A stretch of DNA of 64,000 nt. Origin: Fomitopsis serialis (lineage: Eukaryota > Basidiomycota > Agaricomycetes > Polyporales > Fomitopsidaceae). The position numbers and the translations under genes are program-made. Numbering within the stretch: position 1 is the stretch's first letter; each line of letters begins with the position of its first letter. The notes under the pieces are model-generated. The model was not told where the DNA came from. It saw nothing but the letters and a program-made list of their open reading frames with translations, and did no database searches. Shown here piece after piece: positions 37,145 through 48,822 of the stretch. The stretch covers positions 62,001-126,000 of the forward strand of contig NW_025955057.1 in assembly GCF_022376445.1 (NCBI RefSeq). The letters are read 5' to 3'.

Positions 37145-37515
37145 TGTGACTCATTCTGACTCCCTCTGACTTGGTATGACTCACACCCCTGACTCCTAGT
37201 GACTCATCCCTCCCCCTCTCGTCGCTGATTGGCTTACTCTACCTGACTCGTCCTGGATCCTGCCCTGAACACCTCATGTATATAAGCCTGTGTACTTTAG
37301 AGGTCGAACCCTCAGTTCGACCTGGTTTGATCTATAGAAGTGTCCTGCTTTGCAATACTCCAGTGTGAACGACACCCCGCTCGACCTGCTAGACATGCTT
37401 AGCAGTGTCTGTGAACCATCCTCTACCGCCACAAAGATGATTGAACAGCCTAAGACCCGAGCTTAAGGGTTAGGTTGTGAGGGTTAGGTTGTGAGCTAGT
37501 GCTCAGGGTGTCACA
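37145..37515 (+). repeat. Solo LTR-like unit
   Basis: Bounded by TGTGAC (37145) and GTCACA (ending 37515), a 6-bp terminal inversion. It contains TGTATATAAGCC at about 37275 (TATA box) and a doubled AGGGTTAGGTTGTG near the 3' end. No 5-bp target duplication was found with these ends. A TCACA direct repeat at 37133 and 37511 suggests that alternative ends are possible. Confidence 0.5.
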
Positions 37516-37861
37516 CTTTGCGTAACATCCACAACTCCAACATATGCATCTGAACAGGCAGACTGCAATCAGGCAAATACAGTCAGCTTCAAGTTATGAC
37601 TGGATAATGTGAAGCAAGTGTGCATGAGGTACTCATTTTGCATGTAAGTGTCCCAGATAATGATGAGATTGGCATATTTTAACTAATCTACACAGCCAAG
37701 GAACCATTTGCATTCCTAGGGTTTAAATGTAAATCCTGTTTTCTATCTGACATCCTCAGATGGGCCTGATTGCAATGAAACTGTACAGCTAGTAGGCAAT
37801 GCCCCTCCCACACACACAACTAATGGTACCATGTATTCATCACGACGTACATTACAATCCG
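37516..37861. other. Short CpG-depleted segment, 3' flank of glycogen synthase
   Basis: AT-rich and CpG-poor until about 37835, then the GC content rises at the glycogen synthase 3' end. No gene is seen. This marks the border between the transposon block and the housekeeping island. Confidence 0.5.
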
Positions 37862-40474
37862 TTAGTGCCTGCCATTCACCCCGTTCACACCATTGACTTG
37901 ACTGAGCGCCGCATCCGCCTTGTAGAGATCGCCCTCGCTCAAGCTGTTTGACTTGCCGCCTCCTGGCGTGCTCGCACCGGACATCACGGAGCTTGCGCGT
38001 GACCGCACCTTCATGACGAGAGGGCTGGACGGACGAGCGCGGCGCCGTCAGTCCCGGAGAGATCAGTCAATGAGAGAACGATGCGGACGTACAAAGGATA
38101 GCCTTCGTCCTCGTCGTCAGCTTGGGACGGCCAGTGGTACCCGCGGTAATCGCTCGTCCCCAGGGCCTGCATCTAGATGGAGACGAGGGTAAAACGTCAG
38201 ACATTCAGCCGCACACTAAGCACCATAGAACACGCACCTCCTCCGTGAGCGTCCCGATATCTCCTGGAGTCGCCACGCCCGACATCCTCCACCTCGGGCT
38301 CGCAGGCACCGAGTTCGGCGGCATCCTCTCCATACCAAAGTCAAACTCCTCCTCCTCGCCCTCCGCGCCGGCACCGTAGAACGCATCGGGGTACGCGCGG
38401 CGGAGCGCGAGCTGGCGCGCCTTTGAGTACTCGATGCCGAGGTTCTTCCAGTCGAGCAGCGGGCTGAGCCGCTCGACGCGGTTCCGCTGGTTGATCCGCT
38501 GCCGCCGCGTCTTCTGGCAGAAGCTGAAGATGCAGTCCGTCAGCTGGCTCACCGAGTCCTCGACCGACTGCGAGCGCCGGTCGACGATGTAGCACCCTTC
38601 GTCCTCCGGCTGCTCGATCAGGTCCTGCATGAAGCAACCGAAGCCGGACAGGTTCGTCGTCACGGAGGGGATGCCCATCTGCAGAGGCTCTGAGCAGCTG
38701 TACACTATCGAGAAAGGACAGTCGCACGTACCACCGTGCACTCGGCCGGGGTGTATCCCCACGGCTCATAATAACTCGGGAACACGCCAAGATGGCATCC
38801 GCGCACGAACTCCTCGTAGTCAAGGCCAAGCACGGGGTTGTTCGAGTTGAGGAAGTCGGGGTGGAACACGATCTTGACACGGTCGCTCTCGTCGTTGAAC
38901 AGCTGCACCCGCCGGATCTGGGTCAGGATCGGGTCATTCACGTCGTCGGCCATGTTGTGCGTCGTGACCGGCGGAAGGGCGTTGCGCTTCAGAGCAAAGA
39001 TCCGGCGCTTGAGGAGCACCTTGTCCTCATCTGAAAGAAGGTCGTCCGGTGTTGGCAGTGTTCCGTGCTCGCTATTGTCTCGAAGTCAGTTCATTGGCTT
39101 ACAACGGGCAACGGATATACACGCACCCATTAGACCGAATAGCATGCTCAAACAGCCGCGCCCCAATCCTGTTCTGAATCTCGCTGACCGTATCTCGCAG
39201 CTGCTTCGTGACGGCTTGACCCTTCAGCGCATCTATTGTGTACGAGTGTGTCGCCGCGGGCATGATGATGAAAGCAACGACGGTGGTCTTTGAACCTGAC
39301 TTCTTGAGACGATAGTTAAGACCTACGGTATCACGTCGAGTTGTCAGACGTGACTATCGCTAACGAAGCCCACTTACGAGCCAAGGCCTCGATATACATG
39401 TCGACACCCTTGTTGCGATACTCATACCGGCCCGCGGTGAACATCTGGGAGAAGCAAGATCAGCACGATGGACACCCGGCGCGCGAGAAGAACGTACGTA
39501 GAGCGTGTCATCGAGACTAAAGCTGTGGTGCCCATAGAAATGGCCGCGCACAAACTCGTGGATCTTCGCCTTCGCCGTCTGGTGCAATTTGGAACTCGTG
39601 CATCGCCTGGAACTTGACGACATTGAGCCCGTTCGGGAGGACGCCGTCGGGCTTGCGCTTGAGCAGGTGCTCCGACTCATACGCGGTGATGTGCGAGACA
39701 GTCGTGAAGACGTCCGCGCAGTGTGCGGCGGAGCGTTCGATGCAGTATCTGTGGTAGATGCCGCGCTTGCCAGCCTCGTGGTCGACGTCGAAGTACTGGA
39801 GGTTGTTGTAGAAGTCGACGCTGCCGGCGCAGAGGTAACGGCCGAGCAGGGTCGCGTGGGTCGTGAAGACGGTGGTCACGTCGATATGACGTTTGCGGCA
39901 GAGTGGGATGGCGAGACCGGCTTGCCATTCGTGGAAGTGCGCGACGACGGCGGTGTCGAGCTGACGCGTAACGTACTGCAGCGTTTGTTGAGATACGACG
40001 AGCGCGGCGATTAGCGGATGAAGAACGCACCTCGCCTAGAAACCATGCGACGATGTACCCGAACACGATCGTTTCATTGGTTTCGTGGTCGTTTGGTGGG
40101 GTGGGGATACCGGCGAGGTTCCAGAGGTCGCCCTTCCACTCGTCAAGGCGCGAATACTGGCTTCCGGTGTCGAAGAGGAGGACATAAGGCGATCCCTCGA
40201 TGAGCCATCTGCCGTAGAGTGCCTTGACACCGGCACTGCGCAGATGTTCGAGAGTCGAGGCGAGGTGGGGGTCGGTTGGCTCCTGGGCCTCGACCTCCAT
40301 GGGGGCGGTTTTGTAGCTGAGAGGCCCGATGAGACAGTACCGGTCGCCATACTCAGACACGGTGACGGGTACTTTGGTCTTGATGACGGTGTAGATACCG
40401 CCGACCTTGTTGGCGACTTCCCAGGCGCATTCGAAGAGTTTGGGCGAACGAACGTCGCGTTTCACGTCGGTCAT
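37862..40474 (-). CDS. GSY1: Glycogen synthase (GT3), frame broken by a small indel
   Basis: Transfers glucose from UDP-glucose to glycogen in the cytosol. The start at 40474 ([20 protein letters not shown]) is followed by [14 protein letters not shown], the GT3 UDP-glucose-binding block. Later exons carry [87 protein letters not shown] (the EPWGYTP catalytic block) and [16 protein letters not shown]. The C-terminal regulatory tail is Ser-rich ([16 protein letters not shown]), where yeast and animal enzymes are phosphorylated. It ends NGVNGRH at 37862. About seven exons. At about 39584-39592 the frame slips between HEFQ and [17 protein letters not shown]: the usual Asn codon is represented by a single base. 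An assembly error is more likely than loss of function. Confidence 0.93.
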
Positions 40475-41761
40475 GGTTGGGAGAGATGGGAGGATGTGGG
40501 TCGCGACGACACGGAGGGTCAGAGTGCGTCGAGAGACGCGTCAAGGAGGCGTATAAGTATGCGGGGTGAGTGGGCTGGAAGGGGCAGGAGGAGGAGGAGA
40601 GTGGGGTTCAACGCGCGCGCCCAGCCGATCAACTCTGATTTCCCCGCGCCTCGCCTTTTTGGGACAATCCCCGCGCCCAGAAATGGCAGGTTCTGGGGCT
40701 TGTCTGCGCAAAATGGGCGAGAGCGTCCCAGAATGGATTTTAGCTGGCCTTGTATGGACGAAATGCGGCCTTTCTGTGCGCTATCCAGGCCTGTCGCGCC
40801 CGCCGCCGCCTCCTGACGTCACCGCACGTGGGTCACGCGGGCTCCCGGGTCCTCCCTTTTTCCCCGGAACTTGCCCGGAACCGTACTCGGGGTACCCCAC
40901 GGGGCGATCGCCATCGGTGGCTGACGGTGGCTGACGGTGGCTGTCGCCCGCTCTTGTCCCGCACGCTCAGCACGACGCACACTGCGCACCGCTCCTCTCC
41001 CCCAGATGCCCAACGCGTATCCCAGAACCCTCGTAGTCTCCTCACGATTACCAGAACGGTTTTGATCCCACAATCAGTGGTGTTCCGCGATGTGTCACTG
41101 AGCTCCCTGTGACCTCACCACGAGGTCACGATGGGCCTGCTACTCCGTATGTTCGCCTGTTCGCTAACCCAATGTGCCTATGCCAATCTCACCTTGGTAA
41201 ATCAACGCCCCGGCGCTGATGCGGTACACCCGTTCAGCAGCGTGGACCAATCGATCATACTGCATATTTACTATTTGCCTTCCCGCAGCTCGAGATGGTA
41301 ACTGGATCTCAAATTCGGCCTCATGTTGAATTGTACGTTTGTGACAGCCCAGTAATAAAATCAGACTTCACGAACTGCAATGATACTCATACGGTGCTTC
41401 AAAGCGCCCTACTCGGATATGACCCGCCGACGGACGCTTCGTTGACAAACAGCGCGAGTAAGGATCATCGGACATTCAGGTCAGGTTTCATGCCCATACG
41501 ACCACGCGGTTCATCCACAGCCGCAGCCTCCGAGTCTGTGCCATGAGTACAGTGTCCTGGAAGTGTACGGGCGACGGAGAATGCGGTGGCGGCCGACGCG
41601 ACGCGACGCGAGTACACGTGCACGTGACCGAGGCTGCATCAAATTGACTCGGCGTGTGCAGAGATTCAGAAGTACTCAGCCTCTGAGAGTCACTCAAAGT
41701 CATTGCGGACTGCCCCTCCTCCTACTCAGACTTGACTCGCCACTCTTCAGCCCACAGAGCC
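40475..41761. promoter_or_regulatory. Divergent promoter region, glycogen synthase / ornithine carbamoyltransferase
   Basis: No conserved ORF. It holds three TGACTC (Gcn4/Cpc1-type) hexamers close to the OTC start, at 41645-41650, 41686-41691 (inverse) and 41733-41738. A short GGTGGCTGAC triple repeat lies at about 40916-40945. Confidence 0.55.
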
Positions 41762-43189
41762 ATGGCCACGACCACAGCAGCGCGCAAAGTGCCGCTGCAC
41801 TTCATGACCCTCGCTGACCTCTCCGTCAGTCAGATCAATGCCCTCGTCGTTCACGCTCACTACCTCAAACGCCGCTCCCTCCGTCTTCTCCGTCCCTCCG
41901 CCTTCAAGAGCAACCTCAGACCATCAATGCCACCCTCCCGGTCACTCGAACACAAGTCCATCGCCCTCCTCTTCTCCAAGCGGAGCACGCGTACCCGACT
42001 CAGCGCAGAAACCGCCACCAGCCTCCTCGGCGGGAATGCCCTCTTCCTGGGCCAGGAAGACATCCAACTCGGCGTAAACGAGAGTCTGCGCGACTCCGCC
42101 AGAGTTATCAGCGGCATGTGCCAGGGCATCTTCGCGCGCGTAGGCGACCACTCCGAGATCGAGGTGCGTTCTCCCTTCCTCATCTCTTCGCGCGGCGCAT
42201 GCCCCGCCAACTGACTGACCCGCCCACGCACCCAGGAACTCGCGCGCTACTCGCAAGTTCCCGTCGCGAACGCGCTCTCCTCGCTCTGGCACCCGACGCA
42301 GGTGCTCGCCGACCTGCTCACGATGCGCGAGACGCCCGAGCTCAGACTCCCCAACAACGACTTGCGCTCGCCGTACCCGATCGAGAAGCTGCGCCCGCTG
42401 ACGATTGCCTACGTCGGAGACTCCGCGAACGTGCTCCACGACATGCTCGTCTCGTACCCGCGCATGGGCCACCAGCTCCGTGTCGCGAGCCCGGAAGACG
42501 AGCGTTACCGCGCGCCCAAGGCCGTCTGGGATCGCGTCACGGAACGGGACTGCGTTAAGAATATCTTCTGGACGAAGGACCCGAGGGAGGCGGTGCATGG
42601 CGCGGACGTTGTGATCACGGATACGTGGTAAGTGCCCAGCGTCTTGCAGTTTCATGGTGGAAGGAAATTCATACAGGATCGTGTATAGGATATCCATGGG
42701 CCAGGAGGCCGAGAAGGAGCAGCGTCTCAAGGACTTCCAGGGATATCAAGTCACGGAACGGCTCTGCAAGGAGGGCGGTGCGAAGCCTAACTGGAAGTTC
42801 CTTCACTGCCTCCCGCGGAAGCCTCATGAAGTCGACGACGAGGTGCGTTCGCAGCCCTGGCTGCTGTTATCGCATCCTCCTCATGACCGCAAACATCACG
42901 CTGTACTGACCCGTGCCATCAAATAGGTCTTTTACGGCCCCCGCTCCCTTGTCTGGCAGGAGGCAGACAATCGCAAGTGGACGATCATGGCGCTCTTCGA
43001 GTGCGTACCTCTCCCATCCCCACACTTCTCCTACCATCTCTGCGTTCGCTGACATCCACGTCCCCCAGTTATCTGTTCGGATACTGGAAGCTCCCTCAAG
43101 TCGAAGCTGTATTAGATCGAAACTTTGGCCCGTTGAAAACGGGGACGGTTTCCTCGCAACCCGCGGCCCCTGCAGCCGAAGTGGACTAG
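41762..43189 (+). CDS. ARG3: Ornithine carbamoyltransferase
   Basis: Condenses ornithine and carbamoyl phosphate to citrulline in arginine synthesis. Exons 41762-42163, 42236-42627, 42689-42842, 42927-43000 and 43069-43189 all join in frame. Signature motifs are [11 protein letters not shown] (carbamoyl-phosphate binding), [23 protein letters not shown] across intron 2, and [15 protein letters not shown] (catalytic Cys in HCLPR). The N-terminus [20 protein letters not shown] is short, with no obvious mitochondrial presequence, which would suit a cytosolic enzyme as in budding yeast. An unseen upstream exon cannot be excluded. The frame is intact. Three TGACTC motifs within 120 bp upstream suggest general amino-acid control. 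Confidence 0.95.
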
Positions 43190-43543
43190 GCAGAGGCAGA
43201 GGATGTGCGGAGACTGTTATGGAGGATATGTCACTAGCAATCTCCTCATATATCCATGACCTTAGTGAGAAATGTGTTCGGTCGCATCCGGTGGCATTTG
43301 CCTGACATTGAACCCTCGACGTATACGACTTCCAGCAAATAACCATCCCAATAGAGCAACATGTAATATACTTCTAGGGGCACCATTACACACGGTATAC
43401 ATCATGACAGCAGCTCTTCCAGCTCCTGGTGGATCGAGAATGCGAGTCGTCTCTGCGTCTTTTGTGCCCTCCGGCCACCTGTCCGTCTACACGCACGGAA
43501 CACATCAGCACATCACGGCACAGATCCCAAAAAATGCAACTAC
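43190..43543. other. Convergent 3' region
   Basis: A 354-bp gap between two convergent stop codons. No gene or repeat is seen. It presumably holds both 3' UTRs. Confidence 0.5.
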
Positions 43544-45396
43544 TCACTGTTGCTCCTGGCACACGAACGTCTCCGGCGCGGTCTCCCACGTCTCGAGCAA
43601 GTCCCGCCGCTTCATGTCCTCGCTCCGCTCCTCCCTATCTGGCGGCCCGAACAGGTCCAGCGCGAGCTGTGTGTGCGCCACGCCCGCGTACGTCGTCACG
43701 CACCGGGGGTTCACCATGATCCTCGCGGGCAGGAACACCGAGTTCGGGATGCTCATCTCCACGTCGCTCGCGCCGTGCGGTAGGGGCGGTGGGGGCGGCG
43801 CCTCGAGCGGGAGGTCTGACGCGTCGTAGTCCGAGCCCGCGTTTGCATCGGGGTCCGCCTCCGCAGGCTGACGCACCTCCTCGTGTATCTCGTCCTGCGC
43901 CGCCGCGGGTCCGCGCACCTCGTCCTCTACCTCCGCCTCTACCACCTCCCCGTCCCGCTGCGGCGCGCGCTTGTGGTGAGCCGCGTTAGCGTGATACTTA
44001 ACATCTGCAACCTCGCTCTCGTTGTCGGCGGTGAGCGCCTGGAGGCCCTCGCGTGCCTTGTGTATCCAGAGGTCGCGGCAGAACCACGCCTGTGTGCTGT
44101 CGAGGCACTTGTCGTCCGGGCGGCGCACGGGCGCGTCTGCGGGCGTGCTTGCGTTGTGGAAGGTCGTGCCGGCACGGTAGGCGACGCCCGCGTAGTACGA
44201 CTGCGCGGGGTCGACGACATGCGTGCCGGACTCACAGCAGAACACCTGGAAGGGCAGATGCTGTGTGTAGCGTTGCGCGCCGACGACGTCGCGCGGCGGC
44301 ACGGAGGTGAGCGGCGAGTTGGAGATGGAGGAGGACTTGGATTGGCGGAACTGGTCACCGTTGATATCGCGCGTTCGCCAGCTGTTGTGCAATGAGTGAT
44401 GGGGGACGTGAGCGGCATCAGTGCTTACCGGTCGGAGAAGATGAAGAAGCCGTTGAACTCTGCCCAGTCCATGCCGCAAACCATCGCCGCCTCGTTGGCT
44501 GTGCTCAGCTTGATCGTCTCTAAGATGTCGTTCGGGCACGTAAATCCCTTGAGCCAGATGACGCGGTGAAATTTGATTGCCCTCTTCTCATACAGCTCAT
44601 GCAAGGGCTCCAGAACGAGGTTACGCGTGTATGCCTCCTCGAGTGGGTAGTACGCAGCGATAGGGTCCTCGGTCATCCCAGGTACTCTGCGAATGCGGAA
44701 GGGAACGCCGAGCAGTGTAAGAACAGCTTCACAGAGGTCTGTCAGTGTCGAGGTGGAATCCGAAGAGTCATAGTCCAGCATAGAGACGAAGATGTTCGAA
44801 CTGCCAAGCCGCCGTGCCAACTGGACGATGACGGAAAGCTGGTCGACGAGGAAGTGGTCCGCGGAGTGGATGACCATACCAATGAAGTAGAGCTGCTCCT
44901 GGCCAACGAGCTCTGTGTACGCGTCGTCGTGCGTGTTCTGGCCGAACGGTCGAGTGAGGGTTGGACAGAGGGCGGCGACCCAGCCGTTCAGCGTCAGAAG
45001 CTGCTCAATGGCCGAGAGAACAGATTGCTCGTCCATGTGCGCGGTATCATGGCCGACAATGCTACAAAGAGTGAGAACGCGATGGGCGTAAGACGACGGC
45101 ACTCACTATGGCTTCTGAAACCGTTCCCAATAGTCCAGCACACCGTCCTTAACCATGTCGTGGAACACGTCTTCCCTCTCGTCTCTCCCGTGCCTCGCCT
45201 GTAGAAACTTGTGTCTCCGCGCGTCCAGCGGTTTGTCTGACCGCGCAACAAAGTCGAGAACATTCTGTTTACGAATCTCCCGAGAGTCAAATGTCGTCGG
45301 TGTGGATGACGGCCAGAAAACAAGCTTGGCGGTTATGCAGAGAACCACGAAGAGGAAGATGCGGATGAGACTACGACGTCTGAAGTAGAACGCCAT
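43544..45396 (-). CDS. GT69 family alpha-1,3-mannosyltransferase (CMT1/CAP59-like), Golgi type II membrane protein
   Basis: Glycosyltransferase family 69, whose Cryptococcus members add alpha-1,3-mannose and act in capsule or protein/glycolipid glycosylation. The start is at 45396. Residues 1-8 are basic (MAFYFRRR), residues ~9-30 form a signal anchor (SLIRIFLFVVLCITAKLVFW), and the rest is lumenal. Family motifs are HSADHFLVDQ, FVSMLDYDSSDSTSTLT, YEKRAIKFHRVIWLKGFTCP, GMDWAEFNGFFIFSDR joining WRTRDINGDQF across intron 2, and CCESGTHVVDP. Three exons are inferred (introns at about 45065-45107 and 44378-44430). Before the C-terminal PNSVFLPARIMVNPRCVTTY block it carries a ~90-residue acidic/proline-rich insertion (about 44000-43770). 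The frame is open throughout. Confidence 0.88.
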
Positions 45397-46388
45397 GGTG
45401 ATTAAGATGTGACCTGGCTGAGCAGGAGACCGCCAGGTGCGGCGGGAGGGTGGACGCGAACGGATCTCGAGCAGGTCACAGCGACTCGGAGAGGGCTGGT
45501 CCGCTCAGCCACCGCCAATGATGGGCCTAAGCGCTCAGACCCTGCCAGATCGCGATCTGCTTTCCTCCCATCAATTCCGTACTTGCCACTCTCGTCCCCC
45601 GCAACCCTCCAGCTTCCGACCCACCTCGTCCTAGATCCCTCTCGAGTGCTTCATTGTCGCGTTGGTGTGCACCGTGCTTCCAGGATCTGCTTCCAGTCGC
45701 CCACCCTTCACCGCAGGTCATCAGATTTGTCAACTTAACAGGGAACTATCTATTTGTCGGAGGTGGGAAGGCAGTCGCGCAATGGCTGCAGAGGAGTCAG
45801 ACAAGGATATCCCGAGGCACGAAGGTTGGAGGAATTGTCTACGTCTGCCTGGGGAGACTAGCAGAGGGCTGAAATGGAGTTCGAGGTGTGTGCTGTTAAT
45901 TTCGGGTAGCCATCCAGTGGCTGTTGTGGTAGCGGAGTGGGAGGGCCAGGTGTATATGCGTGCAAATGCGAAGCTGGATTCCGTCGTAGTACTCAGGCTA
46001 AGTGGAAGCATCGTCAATATATTGGCGACAGGCTGCACACCGGTGTGCCACGAACAGTATATCTCATATGAGTCAGATACTGAATCGGTCAGCCCTACGC
46101 ATGCAGGGTGAAGAAGACATCATGCGGGTGCGAACAATTGGACTCGCGGGTGCAAGAATAGCGGGGACCATATGGTACATGCTCGACCTCGGTGTTTTGT
46201 GTCTAACACCAGTCGCACGGCAGTGATGAGCAGCACAGAGTTCGGTGCTGTGGTCTCAGTTGACACCAGCTTGGTACTCCGTCTTGAGCATAGATAACCG
46301 GAAACCGCAGACCATCTGAATAGAGGCGACATAAAATACAGTCCGGCGACAGTAACACATAGCGACACAGTGCAGACCACGAGCGCCT
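45397..46388. other. ~1 kb gap: CMT1-like promoter and p24 3' flank
   Basis: Several short ORFs on both strands, none conserved to my eye. Contains the upstream region of the mannosyltransferase gene. No repeats noted. Confidence 0.4.
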
Positions 46389-47311
46389 TCAGACTTTGTA
46401 GCGCCGCCCCGTTTTCGTGAAGAACGTTTGCAAGACGTAGACTTGAAGCCTGAAGAGAGCATGGGTGAATGAGTGAGTGGGCGAGACAATGCGCGAAGAG
46501 GGTGAGACCGTACACAGCCATGCCGATAATCCCTAGACACTCTAGGACTGCGTACCAGAAGAGTCGACTGAGGAAACGACAGTTAGTGGGGGCTTGCATG
46601 AGGGGATGGGAATGGGACGTACTGTTGTGTTGACCGGACTGTGTCGAACCCTCTGTTTTCTCGTGTGTGGAAACTAGAAGGTCATTCGGTATCAGGACGC
46701 CGCCGTCCAAGGCTCTCACTCACTACTTCTGCGTCCGTTTGATATTCTGGAGCATCCCGTTCAGCTTGAATATGCTCTCCTCGAGCGCACTGGTGTGCTC
46801 GGAGATCTGGCCGGGCTTCGCGGGGGGCTCGCGGCGGGGCTCGCTCTCGACCATGATGTCGAAGTCGATGAGCTTCTCGGTGAGGGTGGACATGTCGTTC
46901 TCGAAGCAGAAGGAGTACTCTCCGACGTGGTTCGCGGTGAGGACGTAGTCGCCCTGCCGCTCGCGCGCGCCGTCGAGGAGGACCTTCGCGTTCGGGTCCG
47001 TCACTTCATAGTCGATGTCAAACGAGCCACCGGCTTGTACCTGTGCGCCGTCAGTCTTGCCAAGGCTACAGGTATATGCAGCACACTGCGTACTGCGAAG
47101 TAGAACTGTGCAGACACAGACTCAGTAACTGACGGTCGTGTACAATTCGGTGACCACTCACGCCGATCTTCTCCCCTGCCTTGTCCACGTCCGCAAAGAA
47201 GCAGAGTCGCTCGTTCGCGCCAATAGCGGTCGTCAATGCCGACGCATGCGCCGTTCCAATGAAGTTGAGGAGAGCATAGAAAGCGAATAAAGATACTAGC
47301 CCGACCGCCAT
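46389..47311 (-). CDS. p24/emp24 family cargo receptor (GOLD domain) with a 12-nt microexon
   Basis: COPII/COPI vesicle cargo receptor of the ER-Golgi cycle. The start is at 47311, with a signal peptide over residues 1-~23 (MAVGLVSLFAFYALLNFIG), then LTTAIGANERLCFFADVDKA. Exon 2 is only 12 nt (47094-47105, FYFA) and joins EKIG to VQAGGSFDIDYEVTDP to recreate the family's FYFAVQAGGSFDI block. The GOLD domain continues through GEYSFCFENDMSTLTEK. A coiled coil follows, then KYFHTRENRGFDTVRSTQHR, a transmembrane helix (FWYAVLECLGIIGMAVYVYV) and the cytosolic tail LQTFFTKTGRRYKV, with aromatic and basic residues as in p24 sorting signals. All introns are GT-AG and joins are in frame. Divergent from the proteasome gene by 197 bp. 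Confidence 0.9.
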
Positions 47312-47508
47312 GGCCAGTAGTGCGCGCTGCGCGAGTGTACGTCGGAACAAGCAAGGACGTGTCCTGCCACCGCCAGAGACGCCCTCGGTTACGTAAGCGT
47401 GCAGGGCGCACGCGTACCGCGACGGACGCGTCACCTCCAGCGCGCCCAGCAGCCGTCGCACACCGACCCTTCCCTCTTTCCCCACTCCCACTCTCCCAGC
47501 GCGCGCAA
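47312..47508. promoter_or_regulatory. Bidirectional promoter, p24 / proteasome beta-2
   Basis: 197 bp between divergent start codons. A CCTGCCACC at 47363-47371 is the inverse of GGTGGCAGG, 7/9 to the yeast Rpn4 PACE element GGTGGCAAA. Whether basidiomycetes use PACE is uncertain. Confidence 0.35.
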
Positions 47509-48577
47509 TGGCGACCGCATCCGTCCACCGCTCGCCAGGCTTCGACTTTTCCAACGAGATCCGGTGAGCAGGCATGCGCTTCTCGCGAGCAGCTGCCCAT
47601 TCACCGCACGCACGCACAGAAACACCTTCCTCTCCCAGCGGGGCGTGCCCCTCCCAAAGGCGACCAGCACGGGCACGACCATCGTCGGCTGCCTCTTCAA
47701 AGACGGCATCGTGCTCGGCGCAGACACGCGCGCGACGGAGGGCCCGATCGTCGCGGACAAGAACTGCGAGAAGGTGCGTCTGCAGAGACCGTCCGAGTGT
47801 TCTTCTGCGAGGGCGCTGAGCACCTTCCTCTACTCTGCAGATCCACTTCATCACAGACTCGATCCGGTGCTGCGGGGCGGGCACCGCGGCAGACACCGAG
47901 TTCACGACCGCCATGATCTCCTCCAACATGGAGCTGCACGCGCTCTCCACCGGGCGCAAGCCGCGCGTGGTCACCGCCATGACCATGCTCAAGCAGTATC
48001 TCTTCCGGTGCGTCTCTCGGCCCGACCCCACCACCCATCCAGGAGAGACTCACGAGTTCGGGACAGACACCAAGGGCAGGTCGGCGCGGCGCTCGTTCTG
48101 GGCGGCGTCGACGCTACAGGGCCGCACCTGTTCACCATCCACCCGCACGGCTCGACAGACAAGCTTCCCTACGTCACCATGGGCTCCGGTAGTCTGGCCG
48201 CCATGGCCGTCTTCGAGGCCGGCTGGCGGCCAAACATGGAGGTGCGTCCCGCCGTCCCTCTCTCTCCTACAACACAGTCTAACCGTACGACACCGACAGC
48301 GCGCAGACGCCCTCAACCTCATCACCTCCGCGATCACCGCGGGTATCTTCAACGACCTCGGCTCCGGCTCGAACGTCGACGCCTGCGTGATCACCGCCTC
48401 GCACACCGAAATGCTCCGCAACTTCGTCAAGCCCAACGAGCGCGTCCAGAAGGAGCGCAGCTACGGCTTCCGCCGCGGCACCACGCCTGGAAGAGCGAGC
48501 ACATCCGGCAGATGGTCGTCGAGGAGGACGTCACCGTCACAGGCGCGGGCGCGGGCGAGGCGATGGACACGAGTTGA
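47509..48577 (+). CDS. PUP1: 20S proteasome subunit beta-2 (beta type-7), frame broken by a 1-nt indel
   Basis: Trypsin-like catalytic subunit of the 20S core. Exons 47509-47564, 47621-47773, 47841-48007, 48067-48241 and 48300-48577 join in frame. The propeptide (MATASVHRSPGFDFSNEIRN...) ends before the catalytic Thr of TGTTIVGCLFKDGIVLGADT. Family blocks RATEGPIVADKNCEK, CCGAGTAADTEFTTAMISS, AALVLGGVDATGPHLFTIHP and KLPYVTMGSGSLAAMAVFE are all present. Near 48485 the frame changes between FRRGTT and WKSEHIRQMV: ACG-CC-TGG lacks one base relative to the expected ACG-GCC-TGG. It then ends GEAMDTS at the family-typical terminus. Because the subunit is essential, sequencing error is the likely cause. 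Confidence 0.95.
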
Positions 48578-48822
48578 GGTGACGTTCAGTGGTGTACGTG
48601 GGCGGTGGTACAGATGTAAATTCCATTTCGATGCGCGTACAGTACGATGTTACACGGGATGCATGTGTGAGAGTAAGATGAAGACCGAAAGGCCGGGACT
48701 ATGCTGTATGTATATGCCAAGATGCTATAAGATAGTGCAAAATGATGCAAGGGTGACACAAAGGATGAAGGAGTGACTCGACGCGTCCGTTCGTAAAATG
48801 CCCTATGCAACTAGAATAGAAG
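48578..48822. other. Convergent 3' UTR interval
   Basis: 245 bp between the proteasome stop codon and the inferred phosphatase stop codon. No gene seen. Confidence 0.4.

Noticed and set aside
39580..39596. Programmed frameshifting in glycogen synthase
   Set aside because: No slippery heptamer or downstream structure was evident, and similar indels occur in neighbouring genes, pointing to sequence error.
45662..46111. Plus-strand ORF upstream of the GT69 gene
   Set aside because: Amino-acid composition is unpatterned, no motif is recognised, and it overlaps other frames of similar length in a GC-rich spacer.
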